Assembly (NCBI GenBank): GCA_021442155.1
Contig: CM038229.1
Span: forward strand, 97,627,271-97,691,270
Direction of reading: 5' to 3'
From: Cymbidium sinense
Taxonomy: Eukaryota; Streptophyta; Magnoliopsida; Asparagales; Orchidaceae
DNA length: 64,000 bases
Every line of letters begins with the position of its first letter. The stretch's first letter is position 1. A program made the translations under genes and the position numbers. The notes beneath the pieces were generated by a model that saw nothing but the letters and a program-made list of their open reading frames with translations, searched no databases and had not been told where the DNA came from. Positions 25,440 to 38,952 of the stretch are shown here, one piece after another.

Positions 25440-26600
25440 ACAACGTGCGTGTTGACGGATGCACTTTCCACATGGAGTCGTGAGATTGGCTATTCAAGTA
25501 ATCACACGCATGCTAATTCAAATGGCATACTGATATTGATCGCCGTCCGATCGATGAAGATCAATCCCATGGCATAAAGGAAGAAAATAGGGTATCTAAT
25601 GTGACCATCGAGCCGCTCCAATCATGCAGATGGATGGGCCATTGTCCTTCTTCCGTGTGTGATGAATGATGAGGTTTGTCGTCATGGATCATTCGACCGA
25701 GCTCACCCGGAAGCTCGGATGAACTCCAAAATCAACCCACACCATCGTGGAAGGAATCCACACACATCCAATGGTCAAGATCAACTCACACATGAATTTT
25801 CTTCACAAAGAACAAAGGAAAATTTTCTATTTATACAATTTTGAGGAATTTCCCAATGGAGCTCAAGATAGGTGGTGCGATGAAGGTAGCTTCATCTAGA
25901 GATGAGGCCCCGTTGAGTCACACATAAGCCAATTCCACTTGGTTCGCCGATGAATCAACTTTCATCACTTTGAAGCTCGATGGCGTCAAGTCCATCCTCG
26001 GTCTTGGGAGCTTGGGAAATTACTTATGGTTCAATGATGCGTGGAAGGTGTGTGTAAGAGGAATTGCGTTTGGTTGAGAAATGAGGGAGATGGAATCGAT
26101 TGGAGTGTCCTATTTTAGTTTCACACGGGAGGAGAAATGTCAAGATAGGAAGCACATGATTGCTGGGAATTGTAAGGAGGCTCAAATTTGTCTCTAGAAG
26201 CTCTCATGAATTGAATTGATTCATTTCTCGCTTGAACTGAGGGAGTAAACCCCCGCCATCGAGGGATGAATGGGATTGCTTCTATTTTTTGGCCACATCA
26301 CCGTGAGTCAAGTGGTCTCCATGAGTCCACGTGGCTCGATTTGGTTAGAGGAAGGAGTGGGATGAGGCTTCAAGCTTGATTTGGTTAGATTGCCTTCCTT
26401 GGATCTAAGGGTGTTCAATTTGTAAGAGAGGTGAGTTGGCTCACCTCCGCTGGTCCATTGCAAGTCGTTCTCTAGGGTGGGCTAGAAAGTTTAGGGATGC
26501 TCCATTTGGAAGTTTGATGTTGCCAAGGTGAAAGGAAGAGTGAACTTTGTCATTTTGGCAAAATTCCACATGGGGAGTGGATCATGGAGGATTTGCATTG
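25440..26600. other. GC-richer block within the LTR
   Basis: All copies of the LTR have a block of this kind, with CpG and recurrent GTGCATGCACTTTCCATGTGG-like sequence at its edge (25,450, 30,000, 36,115 and 54,710). Position and composition would suit a U3 regulatory region, but no TATA box or start could be assigned. A short frame at 25,659-25,844 is not conserved among copies. Confidence 0.4.
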
Positions 26601-26821
26601 GACTTGGCTCCAAATGGGTTTGGCTATTTTAGGTTGACCTAAGATGGGTTTGGGGGTTTGGTCAGCCTCTAATGGGTCATGGGTTGGTTTCATGAGTTTT
26701 GGCTTCATTTGGTCAAATGGGTTCAATCATGTTGGGTTAGGTTGATAAATTGGTCAAATTGGGTCAAACCAAGGCATGGGTTAGTTCAAATGATGATTCA
26801 AAAGTTTTGGTTCAAGTGGTT

Positions 26822-29800
26822 TGTCGACCTCACTTTTGAGTGAGCTCTCAACTTCCTCATCATAGTCTAGGACTCTTATACACTAAGAGTTTCTAGTCTT
26901 AAGATACCTCTAGTGATTAGAATACTTAACCCAACCCTAGAGACTTAGAAGAGTTAACCGTAGGAATAGGTGTGCCTTGGGATTTAGGAGGACTTGCCTC
27001 TATAGCCCAAACCCAATCCTTGCTTTCTTCTTTCAAACTAAACCTCAAATTCAAATTCAAATTCTAAAGTCAAATCCAACTATCCAAAGTGATTGAAATC
27101 TATCACTAAATTCAAACTTTGAATTCCTTCTTAAGCTTTGATTTGATCTTATGGAATTAGCCTTAACCAAATCCAAAGCAACCACAATCCAATTGATTTT
27201 TCTCAAATCAAATTCTAAATCATGATTCAATTCCAAACTCCAAATGATGAAATCAATGATTAAGTCCAAAATCTTTCCTAAGCCATATGAACCACCTTCA
27301 TATGTTTATAAAACTCCTTCAAACCAACTCAAGCTTGGTTGATTTCTTAATAAATCAATCATTACTTCATTGATATTCACAAATATAAATGAAATCTAAA
27401 TTTGAACCATTCAAATCAAATCAAAACAAATCAAACCAAATAAAGACCCTTCTTAAGCCATATGGATCCACCTCCATAAACCTAATCAAATCTTGATCCA
27501 AATCAACCCAAACATGATTGATTTCTTTATAAATCAATCATTCCTTCATTTGACCTACATCCTAAGCTTAATCAAATTTGTTTCCAAATCACTCCAAACT
27601 CAAGTGATTTTCTCATAACCATTTATATCTTCATTTATATCCACAAATATAAATGAAATATAAATTCAAATGACAAAACCAAACTCAAATCGATCAAATC
27701 AAATTCTAATTTTATCCCTTTTAGAAAACTTTTGAACTTGGCTAAATGACATCTAACTCAACTCAAAACTCATGGATTTCTTCATGATTCAATCGTTCCT
27801 TCAATCATTGATCCAAATATAAACATAAACCACCATTATCAAACCAAATCCAAATCAACCCAAATCAAGCCCAAGTTAACTCTTTGACTTGAAATTGTCA
27901 TATAAACCAAAACCCATTTGGCTCCAAACCAATTGCAATTGGATTTATATTTCAATCCTAAGCTCATATGGGTTCAACTAAATTTGAATCAAACCTTCAT
28001 CTGATTGACCCATTTAAGCATACTTGACCTAAAGTGACCAAAATGACCCTTTTTGAGCAAAGTTCTAATCCAACCTAAATTGGATTGAACTAAACCTATC
28101 TAAACCTTAATCATGATCAACAATCATCATGAGGTAGTCAACCACCTTGAATTGGGTCAAAATAAGTCAAACCTAGCCTTTGACCAAGTCAATATTTAGC
28201 CCAAATGAAACCCAAACTAGCAAAAAAATCTTAATATGCCAAATTGATTGAAACCATTGACTCAAACCCATTCATAATCAATGATTGAACAATACCAAAC
28301 CATCAATTGAGCCAAACCAAACCTAATTGGCCACTTGACCCAAGTTGACCTAAATTGACCTAAAAGCCAAAATGAGTCAAATAATGATTTAACCCAAATT
28401 GATTGCAATCAATGACTCAAGTTCATACCAAATCACTTATTAAATATGACAAAAGTTATGATTGAGCCCAAGTTGACCAATTGGTCAACTTGAAACCTAG
28501 CCTAAATTGACCTAAAAGGTCAAATTGAACAAAATTTAAATTAATTCTAAATTAAACCAAACCAAAGCTAACAATCATTTTAATAAATCAATTGAACTTA
28601 ACTCAACACCGCCCAACCCAATTTGGTAAATTGATCAAATTGGTCAAATTCCAACTTAACCAATTTGATCATTTTGAATCCAAATGAGTCAAAACCAAAT
28701 CTAGGCCAAACTAATCCAAATTAATTGATCCAAACATATCAAATCATCATATGAACCTAACACAAGCCTTGGTTTGACCCAATTTAACCAATTGATCAAC
28801 CCAACCCAACCTACCCCAAATGAATCCATTTTGACCAAATGAAGCCAAATCACTCCAAACCAACTTATGGAACCTAGGACTTAGTCAAACCCAACCCAAA
28901 CATGTCCTAATTCATTCCCCCAGCCCAAAGTGGGCCCCACCATGGGGATTAGCCATATCAAACCATATGATTTAAACCTTAAAACCTTTGGATCTAGGCC
29001 AAAGTTAACTTTCCCATCCATATGGTAGCTTATTTGCACTCCATGGAACCTTCTCCTAATCCACCTAGCCAACCTAACCCACCCTATGTAGGCCAAAGAT
29101 CTTTGGGAGGTGAGTTGACTCACCTCCCAAACCAGCACCAATGGATCTAAACTCTGCAACCTTGGCACAATGGATTCATGGTAGCCTCCCATCACTTCTC
29201 TGCGTGGCCACCCCATGGAGAGACAACTCCGGTGGCATGAGAGCTAGCAAAATGTGTCCATCCATGATGGGAAATTGAGTGGTATAACCCTCAATTCAAT
29301 CACAACTGCACTGAGCCTTGAGAAGTCATTTTGAAATCCCATAGGGTGATTCCAAGCCTTCTCCTCCAAAATCTAGATTTTTGTGCAAAGATGAATCGGG
29401 GACCAATCTGATCCACACTCCTCGCTTTCACAATAAAAATCTAAATTCCTCTTAGCCACACCATCACCACACTTCATCGAAAGCATAACCAACAATTCCC
29501 AAGCTCCCAGAGGTGTGAGTTCGATCCGAGCTAAAGCCTTTGTGTGCATGGATTAGTAGCCTTCCACACCAAATCAAGCTCAAAGCTCTTCAATAGGGAC
29601 TCTCAACTAGAAGCTACCTCAAGCCAGACCACGACATTACCCGTGAGATAATTTCTCAAACCGAGCCTTATATGAAAAAGTGGGTTGGTCCTTTGTGAAG
29701 TAAATTAAAATTTCATGGAAAATTGATCATTGTGATGCTTTTCTCAAGGTGTGGGAAGAATTTGGAGACAATCTGATAGACTAAGGGAAGATGGCATCCA

Positions 29801-31764
29801 TCATCTCTCTCACAAATGGGATAGATCATGAGCCGCCCATCCCACGTGATTGGGATGAATGACTCTAATCAAATCCCATGAGCCCTCAATTCCTTTCCTA
29901 AATAGGATCAATCATTTGATCTTGGATCTTATGGTCCACGAGAAAGCATCCGCCGCTAGTTTGAGTCGCATGTGACTACTTAAATAGCCAATCATCGCAC
30001 ATGGAAAGCACGCTCACGCCGCCCGCCATGTGGCTTAACGGATTAAGACTTTAATTAGGCTAATTAATTAAGTTTTAATCTTGAAACTTCTTAAAATCAT
30101 AACTAATTATTAAAAATCCAAAAAAATATAAACTTTGGCTTATTTTGAAGATATTTAGAATCTACAAAAAATTATAATTTATTGATTTTGAGTAGATTTT
30201 AGCTTAATTAAAGTTTTATCAAAAATTTAATTAACTTTATTACACCTTAATTAATCACTCAATTAATCTCAAATTTTATGGATGTTTAGAGGGATGAACT
30301 TTTCCTCCTATTTTTTTAGAATTTTATTGATTACTTAATTTGGAAAATCACTTGATTAAGCCCTAATCACTCTCTTAATCTAATTAATCATAATTAATGA
30401 GTGAATAGTAACTTCATTAACCATTTAAACATACTTACCTCTCTTAAACGAAAAGATAACTTAGAAAATGTGATTGGTATATTTTCCTATTTCATTTCCT
30501 AAGTCTTCTTTATCTTTAAAATCAAATTAATTAATGATTAATGGAATGGATAATTGATTAATTAAGTGATTAATCTTCAAAATAAAGGAACTAGAATCTA
30601 ATTTAATGTTAAAAATGATTTAGGGATTAGGATTTGTGCCTTGTCATCCATCCTTTCCCCAAGTCAATTTCATCATTCAAATTAAAATATAACCAAAGTG
30701 TTTAATCAATTAAATAAAGGCTTAATGAAAGTAAAATTAAAATCAATTCATCTACACCTAAGCAACCCTTAATTTACCTAGGTAGTTCCTTGGGTGTTCA
30801 ATACACAAGGTGAGAGAATAAAATTATGGTTAGCTCATGTGAGAAAATTATAAAGTAATTAAGAGATCCTTAAGCTTAATAAACTATTAATCATAAGCCA
30901 ATTGCATTAGCCCCATTCATTTCTTAGAGCATTGCAAAATTACTTTTCATGTGATTGCATATCATATTGGCTTATTATTAATTAGTTAATTAACTTAAGG
31001 TAATATAGTAAAGGTTAATTAATTCATTTAACTCACTTAACCTAATTAAAATATAAAATCAACTTAGATATTCTTCATTAAACCAAATTGATTCACACAT
31101 GGAGAATTGGGTTAGGATTAGCAATCCTCTCTCATATTTCCTAAATAAAATCAAACTCAAAGTTAAAATATCTCTAAAGAATTTTGGTTTATTTTAAATA
31201 GCCTTATTTAATATGATTGTCCTTAGGAATTAATTGGGATGAATGAAATCATGTGCTTACATTCCTTTATTTCTTTCCAATCATGCTAAATATTGCTTGC
31301 CATATGAAATCATGCATTCATTTCTTTTAAAATTAATTAAAAGAAATGGTTTCTTTATGTCAAATTGCATGAGTTAACTTAAATTAATTATGTGTATTAT
31401 CACTATTAAATCAAAAGTTATTTTAAAACCTATAAATCAATTATTATAAATGAAGTAATGTTAATTACAAATATCTATAAGCTTCGTGAGATAATAAAAT
31501 AAGATGTGTAACATGAAGTTCTCTTCCTTATCCTACTTGGATTCACATAGGATTTGCAAGTTCATTTGAAAAGAATACATCATTTGCCTAAAATCTATTC
31601 CTATGCATCTCCATGTTAAGACTTAGGAAGAATTCCATATCACATATGTAAATCACATAATCAAATCAAACATAATTTCTTGCATGATTTCCTATTCATG
31701 TGATTCTTTTGTACATTCATAAGTATTTGAGAAAAGTGGTATATTAGTCCGACATCCGAGCTTA
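26822..31764 (+). repeat. Element 2 5' LTR, first part
   Basis: Starts TGTCGACCTCA, homologous to TGTTGACCTCA at the start of the element 3 LTR read on the minus strand (57,836). It runs in LTR sense through a block dense in TTGACC/GGTCAA (26,980-28,880), the GC-richer block (29,000-30,060) and an AATTAATTAA-rich block. It stops near 31,764 after ATATTAGTCCGACATCC. The following LTR segment resumes at 38,953. Confidence 0.75.
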
Positions 31765-33485
31765 TGGTGAAAAATATTCCTTCATCTATCCTTTTTTTGG
31801 AAGGATAAATGAAAACAAAAATATACGCCTTTTGGGATACCAAGATAGATGTTCTTATTAGTGAATGCACATTGAGGAGAGGTGTACTATCTCAAAAGAT
31901 AAAAGTCACAACCCTACAATGAATGTAATCACCTTAATAAGGACTCCTAAGGACTATGGGTCTTAATATTCCAAAGATTCTTCCCTACTTTATATGAAAA
32001 AGTAAAGTATGATTTATTTTAACCTAGGTTCGTTAAGTTCTCATGCATGCCCCTATAGTTAATTACATCCTAAGGAATGAGATTCCTTAGAATACTCGAC
32101 TTAAGGTAGATGATCATTGTCTCCAAAGATTTTGAAAGGTAGGACTATCAATCGATTGGTTTTAGAAGATCAAGTGGGATCAATCAAGAGAAGAGAGTTC
32201 TATCGGCCAAATAAAGATGAGGGGATTCTTAAGATACTAGAAGCCTAGTAAGCATCCAAAATTATCCTATGATTGGGCTTTATATTTTAAAATTGAATTG
32301 ATTTATTTGAGTTGAATTTTATTAGAAAGTTAGTTAGCCCATGATACAAGATCATGAAAATGCATAAGAGGTGAGAAGTTATGCTTATAGACGTAAAGGA
32401 AGTAGCAACCTCTAAACCTAAATCTAGGGAGCTTTAGCGATGGCCAAAATCACTACCTAAATCTAAGACAAAATGGGTTTAGTTTACCTCCATAAGAGAG
32501 GATAAATAACCACTATTGGACTTATAACTCAGGGTGGTCGCTAACTCCTTCTACAATTTTAAAATATGTAGGAAAGTCATATACTTTTGCAAGATAGCTA
32601 TGCGCTATTTATTTATAAATAAACTAAGTCCTTAAACACACTCTCTAAAGACTAGATTATGTAGGGTATGATTTAATGACTTAAATCTAATGCAAATTTT
32701 ATCACATTTTATTTTCATTTTGGACAATTTTTTCACAGCTTTAGGATTCATATACCTAATGCATGAGAAATTAGATTATGGGCCAAAACTAGCAAGATAA
32801 GGAGGTGTGCATGGCTCTCAAATGTCAAGCCAAGTTCTCTCACAAAGGTGGAAGCCCTCACAAGAGTGAAACAATATGCTTTTTTATGCATGTTGTGAGA
32901 AAAGTAATACAACACACTAAGGGGTTGCTAATTCTTTTATCTTGATTTATAACCTAGATTTTAAGTGAGGTTTTGAGTTGATTTATTTTAGTTTTGAGTT
33001 ATTTTGATTGATAGAAAATTTATTTTCTAAGAGTAATCGATCCATACATCAAATAAAAAAAAAACTAGAAAAGATGTCATCTTAATGCAAACGATAAACA
33101 AACATCAATTAATTTATAAAGTAAGCAAAGAATAAGAGGCCATTTGTGGTCGCTCCACACAAACCCAAAAAATAAATTGGGTAACCGAGCTCTATATATA
33201 CAACCCGGATTACAAATGAATAAATTATAATCAAGAAGGAATTCATTATTATGGGGTCTTCTTCATTTCTTCTTTTCTTCTTCCTTTTTTCTTCTTTCTT
33301 CTTTTGGTTGGTTGGAATGTGGCTCCAAAGGCTTCACATGGTACATAAGACATTATTATTAACCAATGTTCATCCTAATATCTCATAACAATCATTCCAA
33401 AATCTTAACTACAAAATTACATGAAAATGGAAAAAAGAATTCTAACTAAAACTTAAAAAGATGAACAAACCATATAATCCCAAGC

Positions 33486-33591
<106 letters not shown>

Positions 33592-36500
33592 TTAACACCA
33601 CACATGGGTAACCAAATCTACCTGACCTATTTTGAATTATGCTTGGGGTATAAGCACTGCATAAAAAAAAATAGTTTTTTTATTACAACGCCTTAAGCAC
33701 AATCCCCTACAAAAAATAATGGTTAGACTAAGATTGCCCTACCATTCAGCCTATGTACATACACCCTAACATCCAAACTAAAATATCATATCACAAGATA
33801 AAACAAACATCAAACCATTCACCACCCTAACCTTAAAGTGGTGACTTAGCCTAATGTGTGCTATTTTAGGTTTGTGTGGTATACTTAGCTAGGCTTTAAG
33901 GTTAGAGTTTTTTAAGTATGAAAATGTTCAACTTAGAGGGTGGTTTCATTTAAGTGATTTAGTTGCTTTGGTTGATTTTATTTTGTGATTTGATTAGGTT
34001 TGAATGAACACACAATTAATTACTAAGTAAGAGAGGAAAAGAGAAGAAAACTTCTCTTTCCTCCCATAAGTAATTTCTAAGGTAGATTCATATTTGATTG
34101 TTGTTTAGTGGATGTTTTATTTTGTATTTTTTAATTAATCCTAAGTTTAGATTTTTCTTAAACAAACCTATTAAAAAAAGAAAAGCATTTTAAGATTAAG
34201 TAAAGTGAATTACTTTTTTTCTTTCCCAACATGTAGCATGCATATGGATGGACCCTAACCATATCTATACATGCAAATAGAAATGTTTATACACCTTCAT
34301 GATGAATGCCAAAGAAGTTACTTAAGAAAATTTGATGCTTCATGATGCATGATTTTGTTAAGTAGAAAATAAGTGATTCTTTTATCCATTTTTCATATGC
34401 ACATTTATAAGTATAAAAGACATAAGTGAGTACATCATTACATAACGGGATGTATGGTACAAGACCTACTTAGGATACTTAAAGGCTCGCAACCCTGGGT
34501 TGTCCACTAATATACCACTTTTCTTAAATATATGTGCATGTACAAAAGAAATGCATGGAAAGAGAATCATGCAAAAGTTTATGTTTGTTTGATTTTAGTT
34601 TATTTATGTAATTTATATGCAAGTGTGAATATCCTTCTTAAGTGATAACATAGGAATGAATAGGAATGAATTTAAGCAAGTGTTGTGTTCTTTTCAAATG
34701 AACTATACACTTTGCAAAAAATCCTATTCAAAACTATGCTAAAAGAGAAGAGAAGGAAAGTCACACAATGCACATCTTCATATTTATATCACATGCAAGC
34801 TTATAAATAATTATAAGCAAAGATACCTTTCGTTATGATATTTGATTTATAAGTTTTGAAAATAATTTTAGATTTAATAGTGATAATAGCCATTCATATT
34901 TTTACTTTAGCCAAAATATACAATTTGACATAAAGGAAATATTTTATTTTTTAATTTTATTTTTAAAAGGCATGAATGCATGATTTTCATATGACATACA
35001 CATTTAGCATATTATAAAAAAAATAAAGTGATGAAAGCATGTAAATTCATTCACCCTAATTAATTTTAAAGACAATCTTATGAGATAGGATTATTTAAAG
35101 TAAATCAAATTTATTTTGAAGAGATTTTAATTTTGTTTGAGTTTTATTTGAGTTTAAGAAATGTGAAAGGGTTTGCTGGTCCTAACCCATCTACCACATG
35201 TGCATGATGTTTTAGTTTGTTTTAGAACCATTAGATGATTTTTATATTTTTTTTAGGTTAAGGTGTGAATTAAGTGCATTAATTACCCCTTACCTACACC
35301 ATTTTAACATATTTAATCAAATAATTATGAGCCAATGTATAACATAAAATCACACAAGGAATTTAAATCAACAATGCACCTAGAAAGAAAGGGCCTAATG
35401 CAATTGGCTCATAATTAATGATTAATTAAGCTAAAATATTTAATTTAAGCACTTTCATAACCCTTCCCACACATGCGTTAGATTTTGATTTCTTGAAGTT
35501 ACTTAGGTTATTGAATACCTAAGCACCTACCCAAGATGAATTGGTTAAGTTTTGGAATGTTTTGAAAATTTTATCAAGTTAATTAAGTAGGTTATTAGTG
35601 AATTAGCCCTTAATTAAGTTTGGGTAAGGAAAGGGGTTTAGAAAATGGCTTAGGAAAAATTTTCCAAACTCATTCCATAAACCTCTTCTTCACTTAAGCA
35701 AGACTTAATTAATTTAATAAAGGGACTAAAACACTATTCACATGCTTAATTACCCATAATTACATAAAGAGAGTGATTAAGAATTCATTAATTGATTTCT
35801 CTAATTAACTCATCAATAAATCCCAAGAAAATTAGGACAGGTCATCCCACTAAATGCATGAAATTTGAAATGAATTAATGAAGTAATAAGGGAGTAGGGT
35901 TATTAAGTTTTCATTAAAACCCTAATTAAGGAAAATGCACTATTCAAAATCCATTATAAATAATTCTGAATTCCTTAATTGTCTTCACAATGCATTTTAT
36001 TTTATATTTTTTTATTTTCCTACATTTAGTTATGTTAATTTGAAGTTTCTATGTTTATTAGGTAATTAAATCCTATTTGACTAACCCCATCTATGTTATG
36101 TGGATCGCTAACGCGCATGCACTTTCCATGTGGTACCATTGGATTCGCCACTTAAGTTGTCACATCCCAATGCCACGGTGTGCACGACTTTCTCCTCAAC
36201 CGCCCATCAAGGATGGTCAAGATTAAGCCCTTGGTTCTTAAGGGATAAATAAGAGGATCCTATGCAGCTTGATCAAGATCGTCCATCCAAAATGCATGGA
36301 TGGATGGTCCATGATCCGCCATCGAAGCTTGCCGGAGAGGGCAACCATCCACTCTTAAAGCATGATCCGAGCTGGAAGCTTGAAAAACTCAAACTCAACC
36401 CACACCATCAAGAAGTAGGGGATGAAGATCTAACGATTAAATTCATGAGGTGAAACTTTTTTCAAAAGGACCAAAAAAATCTACCTAAGCTCGCTTTGAA

Positions 36501-37149
36501 TAGTACCTCATCTGAGGCTATCATCTGCCCCAACCGTCGAGATAGCTTCATCTAGTGGAAACGATGCCTTGTTGAAGGTTTGAGGGGTCGAGGTTGAGTA
36601 GATCCTTCTATTGACCAAGGTGGGCTTCAATTGGGTTCAACGAGAACTTAGATGAAGCTTTGGATCAACTGATTGAGTCCCTTGAGGGTGCTTGAAGAAT
36701 GAATTGAACTCTAGTTGAGTATTGGATGAGATGGAAATTTGAAGGAGCTCCCCACTTTGTTTAAGGGAAACTTAAAATGGAGAAATGGAAGTAGCTGGGA
36801 GGCTTGGAGGAGCTTGCAATTGCTTTCTGGCTTCCTTAGCTTCAATCAAGTGTGAGTGTATTAATGAAATGAAATTAGGGGGAGTATATCTCCAGGTGGA
36901 TCGACCAGCTTCCCTTTATCATTTTGATCAAATTCATCCAATGTAATGGGTTTTAGGTCATTTAAGGTGTCATGTGATTCTGGCTATAAAGGAGGAAGTG
37001 GAGAAGTTGACATGTGCTTAATTGAGTGGAGGAGGGATTCCCATGTGCTTAAAATGAGGTGATTTGGCCATTATTTGGTTGATCCAAACCCATTGGATCA
37101 AGTGCACCACTCTTACTAGTGTCCATGGAGTCCACTAAGAGGGTGTCAA

Positions 37150-38190
37150 GTGGCTATGAAGAGTTTGACCAAATTCTAAGTGAATTGGACAAGAATTAAC
37201 CTTGACCTAGCGTAAATGGTCATTTAGCTTGGATTTCAATTTGAGTATATTTGGTATGATTGAAAAATGGGTTGGACCAAGTTTTAATGAATTTGGAATT
37301 GATTTGATATGATTTGGCTCATGTTGATCCATTTAGGTCAAAATGGGTCAGTCAAGTTGACCAATTGGTCAAAAACTAGGGTCAAGTTCATATGAGCATT
37401 TGAAATATTTTGGCATCATTGGTTCAACTTGGTTTATATTTAGTTTTGGTTGTTGATTTCATTTAGGTCAAATAGGTCAAGTTGACCAATTTAACCCATT
37501 TGACCTATTTGTCATGGGTTGATTTAGGTTTCAATGGTCATATGAAATGTATCGATCTTTATTTCCAATCAATTTTAATTTAATTTAATTTTAGCTCAAT
37601 TTAAACTTTTAAGTCAAGTTGGGTTCAAGGCCAATTGGGCTAGTTTCAAGTTGGCCAATTGAGGCTTTAGTCAAGTTCAACAAGTGATTTAGAATGAAAT
37701 TGACCCATTCAATCATTATTTTAAGTTTTAACACATTTTGACTTTTAGGTCAAGTTGGGTCAACTTAAGAAGTGGCCAATGGCTAGTTAGTTCAAATGAT
37801 GATTTGGTCAAGTTCAAATATTGATCATGAATGAGTTTTGATCAATGGATTCAATCAATTTGGCCTATGGTGGATTTTGGCTAGTTTAAGTTTTATTTTT
37901 AAGTGTTGACTTGGTCAACCCTTAGGTTTGACTTGGTTTGACCCAATTTGAGTGATTGATCATCTCATGGTGATTGTTGCTCACAATGTGAGGCTTAGTT
38001 GGGCTTAGTTCAATCTAATTTGGGTAGGATTAGAATTTGGCTTAAACGGGGTACTTTAGGTCACTTTGGGTCAAGTGAGCTTTAGTGGGTCAATTGACTT
38101 GATCAAGACTTGAATCAAGTTTGATTGAACTCACATATGACTTATTATTGAAATATAAATTCATCTGTAAGTGATTTGGAGTCAAATAGG
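37150..38190 (-). promoter_or_regulatory. LTR block dense in TTGACC/TTGACT (W-box-like)
   Basis: By hand count about 28 TTGACC or TTGACT hexamers on either strand in about 1 kb, where about one is expected by chance. Corresponding blocks occur at 26,980-28,880 and 55,850-56,690. TTGAC(C/T) is the W-box bound by plant WRKY factors. Here it is embedded in low-complexity GGTCAA-TTGG-type repeats, so function is only inferred. Confidence 0.35.
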
Positions 38191-38952
38191 TTTTGATTCA
38201 TTCGACAATTTCAAGTTTAAAAGGATGGACATGAGTTTGATTTGGGTTTGATTTTTAAATTTAGTTTTGGTTTAATGATTGAAGTTTATGTTTATATTTG
38301 GATTCATGATTGAAGGATTGATTGAATCTTAAGAAAAATCAAGGATTTGGCTTGATTTGAATTTGATTTGGCTAAGTTCAAGATTTTGACTTGAAAGGCT
38401 TAGGTTGAATTTTAGTTGAATTTGGATTTGATTTTGAATTTAGTTTTGATATTTGATTTATATTTCATTTATATTTGTGAATATAAATGAAAATATAAAT
38501 GAGTTATGAGAAAATTTCTAGAATTTGAATTGACTTAGATTTGATTTAGGCTAAGTCCATAAGATGAATCAAAGTGACTTAGGAAAATTTTTTGGAATTT
38601 GGAATTTCAATCATAAGCTTCGATCATTTGTAATTGATTTGAGTTTGAGAAAATCATTAAGTTGGGGTTGATTTATGTTTTGATGTTGATTTTATTTGGA
38701 GTTTGGAGTTGGTTTAGACTTGATTTAGAATTTAACTTGAAGGAAGAAAGTAAGGAGTTGGTTCTGCTATAGTGCAAAATTTTCCTAACACCCTAAGGCA
38801 TGACCTGCTCATGGCTAACTCTTCTAAGTCTCTAGTTGAGTGTTCACCTAATCACTAGAAGTGTCTTAAGACTAAGGAAACTCTTAGTGTCTAAGTGAAG
38901 TCCTATGGCTAAGATGGAGGGGTTGAGAGCTCATCCTAAAAATGAGGTCAAG

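Larger units (their letters stand above)
20814..26821 (-). repeat. LTR of element 1 (Tat/Ogre-like), truncated by element 2
   Basis: Same repeat as at 31,765-38,952 and 50,407-57,836 and, in reverse, 26,822-31,764 plus 38,953-41,874. In LTR sense (minus strand) its 3' end is AAACACCA at 20,814-20,821, matching the end of the element 2 LTR. Its first 1.9 kb or so (LTR 5' part) is absent because the TGTCGACC start of element 2 begins at 26,822. The missing part should lie beyond the right edge. It carries two copies of a 230-bp internal unit (23,280-23,740). No internal coding region of element 1 is in the window, so it could be a 3' LTR or a solo LTR. Confidence 0.7.

Noticed and set aside
28881..29216. 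111-codon frame on the minus strand
   Set aside because: It lies in an LTR block and is not conserved at the same place in the other LTR copies. No domain.
20814..31764. Possible giant palindrome formed by one inverted duplication centred near 26,822
   Set aside because: The two arms have different LTR end points (one truncated, one starting with TG) and differ in the 230-bp unit. Insertion of one element into another explains them better.
36262..36453. 63-codon frame in the GC-richer LTR block
   Set aside because: The corresponding blocks at 25,440, 29,000 and 54,700 do not keep the frame.
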